Positions 52,469 through 60,398 of a DNA stretch of 64,000 bases are shown here, piece by piece. Both the position numbers and the translations under genes were made by a program. The notes under the pieces are model-generated. The model ran no database searches. It was not told the DNA's origin and saw only the letters and a list, made by a program, of their open reading frames with translations. This stretch comes from Corallococcus silvisoli (GTDB taxonomy: Bacteria > Myxococcota > Myxococcia > Myxococcales > Myxococcaceae), in assembly GCF_009909145.1 (NCBI RefSeq), contig NZ_JAAAPJ010000015.1, positions 62,001 through 126,000 on the forward strand. The letters are read 5' to 3'. Every line of letters starts with the position of its first letter. Positions within the stretch are counted from its first letter, which is position 1.

Positions 52469-54037
52469 TCAGGGCGCGGGGCTCTCCCGTTCAATCCTGC
52501 AGAGCGCGACGTTGAAGCCCGCCATCTGCACGGTCTTCACGTGCTCCAGGAGGTTGACGACACTGAAGAAGAAAAGCGTGTCCGCCAGGGAGCCTTGCCG
52601 GGACGTGGCGATCGCGTAGACGACTCGCGGCACTCCTTTCATGCGCTCGAAGTCATTCGCGCGTCCATAGTGGTCGTGGAAGTGCTCCCGGACCTTGTCC
52701 GCGTGCGCGCTCTCCGACCTGAACACCATGGCGGACACGCTCCCCTGTCCGAACAGGTGACTCAACGTGGCGGAGTCCTTCATGTCCTTCACATGGATGA
52801 AGTCCCGGTTCGGACTGAGCAGATCGCAGACCTCCATCTTCCCCGTGTGGCTCTCGGGGTAGAACGGCTTCGCATCCAACACGAGCCAGTTCTTCGTCTG
52901 CCCCACGTGTTGGTTGTACTGCCCCTCTTTCTTGAAGGCGGGGCTCCACTTCGGAAGCTGGAGCTTCGCCGTGATGTCGGGCAGCGCTCGCACTTGCCTG
53001 CGCACCTTGGCGATGTAATCCGTGTCGACCCGGAACCACTGTCCCAGGGACAGCATGTAGGTCGCGCCCTGGTGTTCGACCTGAGCCACCAGGTACAGGT
53101 GGAGATTGTCCTTCGCCGTCAACTGCTCTCCCTCGGAGTTGTAGCCGCGTACCCAGATCTTCTGAGGAACCCGCGGCACCTCGGGATGGGCGTCTAGAAA
53201 GGCGAAGACCTGTGCGATGTCGAAGTCCTCGAACTCCTTCAAGCGATGCCCCTGCGACAAGCTCCAGGTCAGGATCTGCTCGTTGGGCATCTCCGGAAAC
53301 GCGACGGCAAGCCCCTCATGGGAGCCAGCCGTCAGCAGGCCGACCAGCGCCTCTTCCAGCAGCGGCAGGAGCGGATCCCGAGACTTGAGGGGCCGCAGAT
53401 GGTCGATGAAGCCGAAGTGCTTCTTGTACTGACGCTTGCGGTACTGCTTGAGGAACGTCCGGCAGTGTTCGCCCAACTCCGCGACGGTGCATTGCATGGA
53501 GAGCTTGAGGGAGTCCGCGCCCACCATCTTCTTCGTCAACTCGGTGGACAGGGGACGCCCACTGACCTTCTGGAACCAGTCGAGCTCCGTGCTGATGTCG
53601 AACTCCCCCACCCCTCTTCCCGCATTGAGGTGGGTCCGCCGCTGACGGCTGACCCGGTCCACCCTTCGGGTGTCCACCATGTCGAGCGCCCCCGGATCCA
53701 CCTCGTTGAGGGTGACCCTCAACCCGAAATCCGGCTCGATGAGGGAGCGTTCGATGGCCCCCAGGCCATGCCCGAAGGTGATCGCGAAGATGCGCTTGTC
53801 CACCTTGAGGAAGAGGACAAAGGAATTCGACTGGTTCTTCAGGTGGAGCGCCCCAACGCTGAAAGCCGTCTCCAGCCAGGGGGTCCACTTGGGCGGGGTC
53901 GGCCTGTTGGCCTGCACCCACGCGACGCAGGGAAAGGGGAGCGCTTCGCTGGGCTTCAGCTCGCGATAGCCCTCCTTGCGCTGAAGTTGGTCGAGGTCGG
54001 AGACAACGTCGCGAAGCAGGTACACGGTCAGATTCAT
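52469..54037 (-). CDS. DUF6119/TIGR04141-type sporadically distributed protein
   Basis: A 522-residue soluble protein I recognise as a TIGR04141 (DUF6119) family member from its start (MNLTVYLLRDVVSDLDQL), LFLKVDKRIFAITFGHGLGA, DFGLRVTLNEVDPGALDMVD, LDAKPFYPESHTGKMEVCDL and the C-terminal VYAIATS followed by ADTLFFFSVVNLLEHVKTVQ. The family is patchily distributed and often linked to mobile or defence regions; its activity is unknown. Base composition is visibly less GC-rich than the flanking genes, suggesting recent acquisition. No partner gene is adjacent. Confidence 0.8.
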   Translation of the reverse strand: MNLTVYLLRDVVSDLDQLQRKEGYRELKPSEALPFPCVAWVQANRPTPPKWTPWLETAFSVGALHLKNQSNSFVLFLKVDKRIFAITFGHGLGAIERSLIEPDFGLRVTLNEVDPGALDMVDTRRVDRVSRQRRTHLNAGRGVGEFDISTELDWFQKVSGRPLSTELTKKMVGADSLKLSMQCTVAELGEHCRTFLKQYRKRQYKKHFGFIDHLRPLKSRDPLLPLLEEALVGLLTAGSHEGLAVAFPEMPNEQILTWSLSQGHRLKEFEDFDIAQVFAFLDAHPEVPRVPQKIWVRGYNSEGEQLTAKDNLHLYLVAQVEHQGATYMLSLGQWFRVDTDYIAKVRRQVRALPDITAKLQLPKWSPAFKKEGQYNQHVGQTKNWLVLDAKPFYPESHTGKMEVCDLLSPNRDFIHVKDMKDSATLSHLFGQGSVSAMVFRSESAHADKVREHFHDHYGRANDFERMKGVPRVVYAIATSRQGSLADTLFFFSVVNLLEHVKTVQMAGFNVALCRIERESPAP

Positions 54038-54053
54038 GGGGAGACCTACCGTT

Positions 54054-54072
54054 GATCCTCGGAATGAGGATC
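54054..54072 (-). promoter_or_regulatory. Hairpin just upstream of the DUF6119 gene
   Basis: GATCCTC (54054-54060) and GAGGATC (54066-54072) form a perfect 7-bp inverted repeat around GGAAT, 17 bp before the start codon at 54037. An outer GTTGAT/ATCAAC pair (54051-54056 and 54078-54083) surrounds it. Position suggests an operator or a translational control hairpin. Confidence 0.5.
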
Positions 54073-54140
54073 TCGGAATCAACCCAAGGTCCGACCTGCG
54101 AACCATCCCTCTGAAGGGGTAGGCCCGAGCCCCTCGTGGG

Positions 54141-54689
54141 TCAGTGCCACGCCCCCACGGAGAGCCGGCGCTGCTCCGCGATGGGCAGCAGCCGCTCCCG
54201 CAGCTGCTCGCGCACCTGGTGCAGCCACCACCCCACCGTGCCGGTGGAGCGGCCCACCTGCACCCCGATGCTCACGTAGGAGCGCCCCTGCGCCCGCAGG
54301 TGGAAGACCTCCCGCTGCTGCGGCGGCAGCCGGTCCACCGCCTCGCGCAGGTCCTTCTCCTGGATGAACGTCCACAGCTCCCCACCCTCCCCCTCCTCCG
54401 GATCATCGCTCAGCACCGTCACCCAGCCCGCGTTCACCGCCTTGCGCTGCTCCGCCCGGTGATGCCGCAAGAGGCTGATGGCCCGCGTGTTGATGACCCG
54501 CCCCGTCCACGCCCGGAAGGCCTCCGCCCCCTGCAGGTGCAGCCGCTCCTTCCACGCCTCGTCCAGCGCGTGCTGCACCAGGTCCTCCGCATCCGCGGCG
54601 TTCCCCAGGATGCGCTGGGCGTGCTTCAACAGCCCCGACCGGAATTGGATGACCAGCGCTGCGAACGTCTGCATCTCTTTGTCAGCCAT
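54141..54689 (-). CDS. ECF-like RNA polymerase sigma factor
   Basis: A 182-residue sigma-70-family factor with region 2 (QRILGNAADAEDLVQHALDE) and region 4 (LREAVDRLPPQQREVFHLRA with YVSIGVQVGRSTGTVGWWLH as the helix-turn-helix). The 'LPPQQREVF' box is diagnostic. It has no region 1 or 3 and so is extracytoplasmic-function-like. No anti-sigma gene is seen beside it; it is divergent from a lipoprotein gene that may be its target or sensor. ATG at 54689 gives the usual length. Confidence 0.9.
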   Translation of the reverse strand: MADKEMQTFAALVIQFRSGLLKHAQRILGNAADAEDLVQHALDEAWKERLHLQGAEAFRAWTGRVINTRAISLLRHHRAEQRKAVNAGWVTVLSDDPEEGEGGELWTFIQEKDLREAVDRLPPQQREVFHLRAQGRSYVSIGVQVGRSTGTVGWWLHQVREQLRERLLPIAEQRRLSVGAWH

Positions 54690-55065
54690 GGAGTGCCCCC
54701 CGAGCGGCGTTCCGTGCAGGAACCATGATGACAAAGCTTTCCAGGTCCGGCAGAGCAACTTTTCCTGGAATTACCAAGAGTGTCTGGAAATCCTATCCCA
54801 CCCGGCGATTTCCATCCTGGCTGTCGCGAATGCATCCAGTGTCTGTCTTTCGGGTGTCCACCAGGGGCAGGGGTGCCGGGGTTTCCGACAGAAGCGTGTT
54901 GGAATGACAGACAGTGGTCATTCCGGGAGGCTCCGGACGGCGACGGCCCTGGAGGGTGATTGCACGAAAGGGGGAACGTCTTTCGCGCGTCCCTACCTCT
55001 TCCGGGTGAGCGTGCTTCCGGGGCGGATGCGAGACGCTGCGGGTTTCCCTCCTCCCTGGAGAGCC
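54690..55065. promoter_or_regulatory. Divergent region between sigma factor and lipoprotein genes
   Basis: This 376-bp non-coding region is AT-richer than its surroundings from about 54720 to 54930. It carries a perfect 8-bp inverted repeat, GGAATGAC (54901-54908) and GTCATTCC (54917-54924), separated by eight bases. That arrangement suits a dimeric regulator. The repeat sits 142 bp before the lipoprotein start. GGAGAG precedes the lipoprotein ATG. No small gene is convincing. Confidence 0.5.
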
Positions 55066-55905
55066 ATGAAGCGTTTCCTCCCCACTGTTCCACTCATGCT
55101 GTGCGCAGGGGCCTGTGACCGTGCCCCCGCGCGGATCGAATTCCAGCCCCCCGGCTACGTGCTGTCGTCCAGCGAGGTCGCCCTCCAGCCCCGGGTGCTG
55201 ACCCAGGGCGGCGACGTGCTGGAGGATGCGCGGCCCCGGTTCGCCGTGGCCCCTCCGGACCTCGCGGTCGTCACGGCATCCGCGGGCGTGCGCTGCCTCC
55301 GCTCCGGGGATGGCACCCTCTCCGCGACCGCGGGCCCCGTCCGTCGCGAGGAGCCCCTGCGCTGCCGGCTGGTGGAGACGCTGCGCATGCCCTCCGCCTC
55401 GCGCCTCATCATCCCCAACGCGCCCGTGGCCGTGGCGGTCTCCGCCCTGGACGCGAGCGGAGCGGTGCTGCACGACGTGCCCGTGACGCTGGGGTCCTCC
55501 AATCCCTCCATCTTCCGCGTGGAGGCAGGCGCGCTCGCCCCCGTGTCGGTGGGCACCGCGAACCTCGTCGCGTCCGCCGGGGAGCGGACCGCCTCCACGC
55601 CCGTGACCGTGGTGCGCAAGGTCCGGTCGGAGCCGCTGCTGCTCAACGACGGCCGCCGCGTGAGCTGGAGCCTCAACCAGGGTCACTACGAAATCGAGGC
55701 GCAGGTGCGCTCCACGGACGGCAGCAGGCACGGCATCACGCTCGCCTGGGTGGGCGGAACCCACTGCCAGGACGCGGGAGAGGCCCAGCTGCTGCGCAGC
55801 GAGTGCACCATCGAGAACACCGGCTCCGTCATCATCGAGAACCCCACCACCTTCGGCCTGGGCCCGGCCGCGGATGGAGTGGTCGCCATGTACGAAGTGC
55901 CCTGA
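55066..55905 (+). CDS. Lipoprotein with Ig-like (BIG2) domains
   Basis: A 279-residue exported protein. The N terminus MKRFLPTVPLMLCAGACDRA has a lipobox-like AGAC with Cys17 as the lipidation site. The rest is beta-rich, with repeats typical of bacterial Ig-like domains: PVAVAVSALDASGAVLHDVP, VTLGSSNPSIFRVEAGALAP and VSVGTANLVASAGERTASTP. No enzymatic motif. Divergent from the sigma factor gene and followed by a GC-rich hairpin that may terminate it. Likely a cell-surface protein of unknown role. Confidence 0.8.
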   Translation: MKRFLPTVPLMLCAGACDRAPARIEFQPPGYVLSSSEVALQPRVLTQGGDVLEDARPRFAVAPPDLAVVTASAGVRCLRSGDGTLSATAGPVRREEPLRCRLVETLRMPSASRLIIPNAPVAVAVSALDASGAVLHDVPVTLGSSNPSIFRVEAGALAPVSVGTANLVASAGERTASTPVTVVRKVRSEPLLLNDGRRVSWSLNQGHYEIEAQVRSTDGSRHGITLAWVGGTHCQDAGEAQLLRSECTIENTGSVIIENPTTFGLGPAADGVVAMYEVP

Positions 55906-55926
55906 GAACCCCGCCCCGCACGGCGC

Positions 55927-55948
55927 GCCTCCCGTCACGGCGGGAGGC
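55927..55948 (+). terminator. GC-rich hairpin after the lipoprotein gene
   Basis: GCCTCCCG (55927-55934) pairs perfectly with CGGGAGGC (55941-55948) around TCACGG, 21 bases after the lipoprotein stop. The tail is pyrimidine-rich (CCTTCCCC) but has no T run, so it is a weak or Rho-assisted terminator candidate. The following 160 bp up to the next gene have no other feature. Confidence 0.5.
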
Positions 55949-56116
55949 CCTTCCCCCCCGGAAGGAAGCAGCCAGGCATGCGCGGTCTGTTTCGAAATGT
56001 TTCGCCCTCCTGACGCCGCGGGTGTCACGGCCCGAGGCGTGCTGTAACCGCCGCCACCGTGGCATCCGGGGCTCCGCGCCCCGGTCGCCGCGGAGCGCGG
56101 GAAGGCGGTGTCGGTC

Positions 56117-56809
56117 ATGGCGGAACCCAGGCGTCCCGAGTCAGCCGTTCGCGACGTGCTTCCCTACCGGAAGCCGAAGCTGGGGCGGGACTATTGGATC
56201 AAGGAGAACGTGCTGCCCAACGCGCTGGAGGTCTACGAGCGCAACCTGGCGCGCGAGGACTGGACCCTGGGCGCGCCGTGGCGCCCGGAGATCTGGCCCG
56301 GCATCCGAGCCCCCCACGCCCTCACCCCGGAGGAGCTGGCCCCAGTGGAGGCGTGGATCCGCGAACAGACCGGCGTGCGCGGCCTCAAGCAGGAGGCCCC
56401 CACCCAGGGCGCGCTGTCCCACAACCACGTGCAGCTGGTGGGAGAGACGGAGTCCACCGCCAAGCCGCACGTGGACTCGCTGGCGCTGTGCGACTACGCG
56501 GGCGTCATCTACCTGCACCCGAAGCCGCCGGTGAAGCACGTGGGCACGTCGTTCTTCCGCCTGCGCCTCCCCAGCGGGGGCCTGGGCGGCAACACCTGCC
56601 CTCCTGGCTGCGTCAACCTCACCCAGGCCTTCGGCGTGACGAAGCTGCCGGCGAACGCGTGGGCGCAGGACGTGGAGGTGGAGAACGTCTTCAACCGCCT
56701 CGTCGTCTACCGCGCGGACTTCGTGCACTCGGCGACCGCGTACTTCGGCAAGGGCGACAAGCGGAACAAGCGCGCCACCGCGCTCTTCTTCTGGAAGGCC
56801 GTGCGCTGA
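56117..56809 (+). CDS. DUF6445-type 2-oxoglutarate/Fe(II) oxygenase-like protein
   Basis: A 230-residue protein that I assign to the DUF6445 family. The cupin-like core has VQLVGETESTAKPHVDSLAL, with a His-x-Asp pair, and VVYRADFVHSATAYFGKGDK, with the distal histidine. KRATALFFW supplies a possible substrate-carboxylate arginine. This is the order seen in Fe(II)/2-oxoglutarate dioxygenases of the prolyl hydroxylase type. Substrate unknown. ATG at 56117 has GGGAAGG at a suitable distance; GTG 56108 is possible. Converges on the GT4 gene. Confidence 0.75.
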   Translation: MAEPRRPESAVRDVLPYRKPKLGRDYWIKENVLPNALEVYERNLAREDWTLGAPWRPEIWPGIRAPHALTPEELAPVEAWIREQTGVRGLKQEAPTQGALSHNHVQLVGETESTAKPHVDSLALCDYAGVIYLHPKPPVKHVGTSFFRLRLPSGGLGGNTCPPGCVNLTQAFGVTKLPANAWAQDVEVENVFNRLVVYRADFVHSATAYFGKGDKRNKRATALFFWKAVR

Positions 56810-56842
56810 AGGTGAGCCGCACGGCGCCTCCACGGCGCGCGG

Positions 56843-58069
56843 CTACGACGGCCGCGCGCCCAGCATCTGCGCGAGCATGTCCGCGCTGCGCTCGCTGCTG
56901 AACTGCTGCTCCACCTTGCGGCGGCCCGCCTCGCCCAGCCGCACCGCCTCCGCCGGGTCGCGCGCCAGCTTCTCCAGCTTCTCCGCCAGCTCCACCGGGG
57001 CCTGCGGCTGCACGAGCACCCCGTCCACGCCGTCGTCCACCAGCTCCTTCACGCCGCCCGCGCCCGTCACCACCACCGGCGCGCGCATCGCCATGGCCTC
57101 CATGATGGCCACGCCCAGCGGCTCCTGGAGGCTGGCCAGCGCGAAGAGGTGCGAGCGCTGGATGCCGTCCTTCACCACGTCCTCGCTCACCGCGCCCAGC
57201 AGCGTCACCGCGTCCTGGAGGCCGTCCTGCTGGAGCTTCGCCTCCAGCACCTTGCGGTACGTCGTGCCGCCGGCCTCGTCCTCGCCCGCGATGGACAGCC
57301 GCGCGTCGATGCCCTTCTTGCGCAGCATCCCCACCGCGTCGATGAGGTCCGCGTGCCCCTTGCACGGGTTCAGCCGGCCGCACGCGAACAGCCGCAGCGG
57401 GCCTTCGCCGGACCACGGCTCGTAGGGCACCGTGCGCTGGAAGCGCGCCAGCTCCACGCCCATGGGCGCCAGCTCGATGCGCTCCGGCAGGCTCCCCGCC
57501 AGCTCCTGGTTCACTTCCCCCAGGAGCTTCTTCGTGATGACGAAGGCGAACCGGGAGTGCCGCCACTTCTCCCGCTGGTTCGGCCCGTAGTCGTCCAGCG
57601 GCCCGTGCAGCGTCATGCTGTACGTGAGGCCCGACAAGAGGTGCGCGAACATCGCCACGTGCGCGGCGTTGGCGCAGGAGTGCACGTGCACGTGCGTCCA
57701 CCCGCGCTCGCGCGCCAGCGACGCCAGCCGGCCGCCCATCACCGCGAACGCCAGCAGCTGCGCGCGCCCCTTCGCGTCCAGCCCCTCCGCCCTCGCGATG
57801 GACGCCAGGCACCGCGCCCAGCCCGTGGGCATGGCCCTCGCCACCTCCAGCGCGGCCTTCGCCACGCCCCACGGCCCCGGCGGCGCCAGGTACTCCGTGC
57901 GCGCCATCGCCTCGCGCGCCCAGCTGTGGCTGATGATGCGCGCGGGCGGAGGACGGGTGGACACCAGCTCCGGCGACACGCCCTTCCCCGGCAGCGCCTG
58001 CAACTCGCGCCAGAAGAAGATGTGGGTCTGCCCGGGGAACTCGGGAATCAGGTAGCCGATCTTCTGCAC
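56843..58069 (-). CDS. GT4-family glycosyltransferase (EpsE-like)
   Basis: A 408-residue GT-B glycosyltransferase. Motifs are IGYLIPEFPGQTHIFFWREL at the N terminus, THVHVHSCANAAHVAMFAHL, MTLHGPLDDYG, RLFACGRLNPCKGHADLIDA (phosphate-binding region of the donor domain) and SLQEPLGVAIMEAMAMRAPV (E-x7-E). The 'PEFPGQTHIFFWRE' start is typical of WcaL/AmsK-like enzymes in exopolysaccharide loci. In M. xanthus an EpsE glycosyltransferase occupies this area, but I do not assign the symbol firmly. GTG start at 58069, divergent from the next operon. Confidence 0.88.
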   Translation of the reverse strand: MQKIGYLIPEFPGQTHIFFWRELQALPGKGVSPELVSTRPPPARIISHSWAREAMARTEYLAPPGPWGVAKAALEVARAMPTGWARCLASIARAEGLDAKGRAQLLAFAVMGGRLASLARERGWTHVHVHSCANAAHVAMFAHLLSGLTYSMTLHGPLDDYGPNQREKWRHSRFAFVITKKLLGEVNQELAGSLPERIELAPMGVELARFQRTVPYEPWSGEGPLRLFACGRLNPCKGHADLIDAVGMLRKKGIDARLSIAGEDEAGGTTYRKVLEAKLQQDGLQDAVTLLGAVSEDVVKDGIQRSHLFALASLQEPLGVAIMEAMAMRAPVVVTGAGGVKELVDDGVDGVLVQPQAPVELAEKLEKLARDPAEAVRLGEAGRRKVEQQFSSERSADMLAQMLGARPS

Positions 58070-58240
58070 CCGCCTTCCATAACACGCCGCGTCCCCATCT
58101 CCCCTCGGCCATGACGGGTCCGAGCCCGGGCCTTGGGGGTGTCATGCGTGACAGCAGACCGGTGGCGCGCTCCTTCGGCTGCCCGCCCGCCCGGGTCGTT
58201 GGGCGCTGACGCCTCGATGCGTTATACCGTCCGCGCTCCC

Positions 58241-58771
58241 ATGTCCGCCGATTCGAGCCCCCCGTCATCCCCCGAGGAGACCCCGCCCCCGAGCGCCGCG
58301 CCCTCACCGGAGCTGTCGCGGCTGTGGTTCGCGCTGGACCGCCGTGGCTGGAGCTACCTCGCGGTCGTCCCGGCCCACCCGGGCGCCCCCGCGCTGGACG
58401 CGGCCCAGGCGCTGATGGAGGCGGGCTCCCCCTACCCGGAGCCCCCCCTTCGCCTGGTGGACGCCACCGGCATCGAGCCCGCCGGAGCGCCGCGCCTGGT
58501 CCAGGAGGTGCGCCGCCGCGTGGAGCAGGGGGAGCGGGTGGTGGTGGTCATCGACTCGCTCCTGACCCACCCCGCGAGCATCCCGCTGGCGCTCGCCGCG
58601 GACACCGCCCTGCTGGTCATCACGCTGGGTGAGACGGACTTCGGCTCCGCCCAGAAGACCCTCCAGCTGGTGGGCCCCGAGCGCTTCGCCGGCAGCGTCA
58701 CCTTCCCCCGTCCCACGAAGAAGCAGCAGCGCGCCGACAAGGCCAAACAGAAGGAGAAGAAGAAGCCATGA
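58241..58771 (+). CDS. Degenerate BY-kinase (CpsD/Wzc-C)-like protein lacking Walker A
   Basis: A 176-residue protein whose core aligns by eye with the P-loop domain of bacterial tyrosine kinases. VVPAHPGAPALDAAQAL occupies the place of VTSAxPGEGKSTxAANL, LRLVDATG that of Walker A' VDADxR, VVVVIDSLL that of Walker B, and ADTALLVITLGETDFGSAQK that of the ADxVLLVVR segment. The Walker A lysine and serine are gone, so ATP binding is unlikely. No tyrosine cluster is present; the tail is lysine-rich (KKQQRADKAKQKEKKKP). It starts block 2 of the eps locus and overlaps epsD (ATGA). Confidence 0.75.
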   Translation: MSADSSPPSSPEETPPPSAAPSPELSRLWFALDRRGWSYLAVVPAHPGAPALDAAQALMEAGSPYPEPPLRLVDATGIEPAGAPRLVQEVRRRVEQGERVVVVIDSLLTHPASIPLALAADTALLVITLGETDFGSAQKTLQLVGPERFAGSVTFPRPTKKQQRADKAKQKEKKKP

Positions 58772-59796
58772 GCCCTTCCGACTCCCCGGCCCCCCGGATC
58801 AGCGTCGTCATCGCCACGTACAACCGGCTGCCCCTCATCACGCGGCTGCTCCAGCAGCTGGCGGGCCAGACGCTGCCGCCGGAGGAGTTCGAGGTCGTCG
58901 TGGTGGACGACGGCTCCGCCACCGACGTGCGCGGGCCGCTGCTGGCGCTGAAGCTGCCCTACACCCTGCGCGTGGAGGTGCAGGCCAACGCGGGCGCCGC
59001 CGCCGCGCGGCACCGGGGCGTGCTGGCCGCGAAGGCCCCCACCGTCCTCGTCACCGACGACGACATGCAGGTGGCCTCCGACTTCCTCGCGCGCCACCTG
59101 GCGCACCACCCGCACGGCTCGCGCAACGTGGTGCTGGGCCGCATCCGGCCGGACCCCGAAATCGGCGACATGCCGCTGTTCGAGCGCTGGTATGCGCACC
59201 TCAACAACCGCATGGCGGAGGAGCTGTCCGTCCCCGGCGCGAAGGCGCGCGGCAACCACCTGTACACCGGCAACGTGTCCTTCCCCCGCGCGGACTACGT
59301 GGGCGTGGGCGGCTTCGACAAGACGCTGGGCCAGTCCGAGGACGTGGAGCTGGGCCTGCGCCTGGAGAAGGCCGGCTGCGCGTTCCTCTTCGCGCCGGAC
59401 GCCTACGTGCTGCACGGCAGCGACCACGTCAGCTTCGAGAAGTGGATCCGCCGCGCGCACCGCTACGGCATGTTCGACACCCACGTCTCCGTGAAGCACC
59501 CGGACGTGAAGGGCGTGAACCCCTGGCGCCTGCTGTTCGAGACGAACCTCCTGTCGCGCCCGCTGCTGGCCTCCGCGGTGATGGCGCCGGAGGCGTCGCG
59601 CCGGCTGACGAACGCGGTGGTCACGGCCTCGGGCGTCGCGGACAAGCTGGGCCTGAAGGGCGCCGCGTTCGCGGGCACGTCCGTGGCGTACGGCATGGAG
59701 TACCTGCGCGGCGCCCGCACGGAGGCCGGCGGCTGGAAGGGCGTCGCCAAGGGCGTCGCGCGCTACCTGCAGGGCCGGGGAAATCCCCAAGGATGA
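58768..59796 (+). CDS. epsD: Family 2 glycosyltransferase EpsD
   Basis: A 342-residue inverting GT-A glycosyltransferase. It begins ISVVIATYNRLPLITRLLQQ and EFEVVVVDDGSATDV, followed by AAAARHRGVLAAKAPTVLVT and the DDDM segment, a DxD motif. VGVGGFDKTLGQSEDVELGL is the GT2 acceptor-side ED box. No membrane helices. By synteny with epsC, epsB and epsA it matches M. xanthus EpsD. It overlaps epsC by 4 bp. Confidence 0.92.
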   Translation: MSPSDSPAPRISVVIATYNRLPLITRLLQQLAGQTLPPEEFEVVVVDDGSATDVRGPLLALKLPYTLRVEVQANAGAAAARHRGVLAAKAPTVLVTDDDMQVASDFLARHLAHHPHGSRNVVLGRIRPDPEIGDMPLFERWYAHLNNRMAEELSVPGAKARGNHLYTGNVSFPRADYVGVGGFDKTLGQSEDVELGLRLEKAGCAFLFAPDAYVLHGSDHVSFEKWIRRAHRYGMFDTHVSVKHPDVKGVNPWRLLFETNLLSRPLLASAVMAPEASRRLTNAVVTASGVADKLGLKGAAFAGTSVAYGMEYLRGARTEAGGWKGVAKGVARYLQGRGNPQG

Positions 59797-60338
59797 AAGC
59801 CATGTTCGGAGCCCTCATCTCGGATGCGTTGGAGATGGCCAAGGCCGCCACCGGCACGTCCGACGCGAAGTCCATCGCCAAGGTGGTGCTGACCAGCGAC
59901 TCGTACCGCATCACCGCGCTCAACCGCGCCCGTGAGGCGGCGCTCGCGTTCCACATCCCGCTGGTCAACCACGTGCTGCGCGTGGCCCAGACGGCGGTGA
60001 TGGGCATCGAGATTGGCAAGGACGTGACGCTGGGCAAGGGCGTGTACTTCGTGCACAGCCTGGGCGTCGTCATCGGCGGGGACGCGCGCATCGGCGACCG
60101 CGTGCGCTTCTACGGCAACAACACCGTGGGCACCGCCAAGGACAACGGCTACCCCACCATCGAGGACGACGTCTGGATTGGCGCCGGCGCCCGCATCCTG
60201 GGGCCGGTGCGCATTGGCGCCCGCTCGCGCATCGGCGCGAACGCCGTGGTGCTCCAGGACGTGCCGCCGGACAGCGTGGCGGTGGGCATCCCCGCGCGCA
60301 TCTTCCCGCGCAAGGACCTGGACGAGGTCCCGCTGTAG
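59793..60338 (+). CDS. epsC: Serine acetyltransferase-like hexapeptide protein EpsC
   Basis: A 181-residue left-handed beta-helix acyltransferase. Hexapeptide repeats run through IGIEIGKDVTLGKGVYFVHS, VIGGDARIGDRVRFYGNNTV and IEDDVWIGAGARILGPVRIG with ARSRIGANAVVLQDVPPDSV. The arrangement resembles serine O-acetyltransferase but is shorter than CysE, and in an eps locus it more likely acetylates a sugar. It corresponds to epsC of M. xanthus. ATG at 59793 overlaps the epsD stop. Confidence 0.9.
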   Translation: MKAMFGALISDALEMAKAATGTSDAKSIAKVVLTSDSYRITALNRAREAALAFHIPLVNHVLRVAQTAVMGIEIGKDVTLGKGVYFVHSLGVVIGGDARIGDRVRFYGNNTVGTAKDNGYPTIEDDVWIGAGARILGPVRIGARSRIGANAVVLQDVPPDSVAVGIPARIFPRKDLDEVPL

Positions 60339-60398
60339 CCGAGCTGTCGTCGTCGTTCCGCGGTGCCGGGCTTCGTTCCGGGGCATGGGGTGAAGGTC

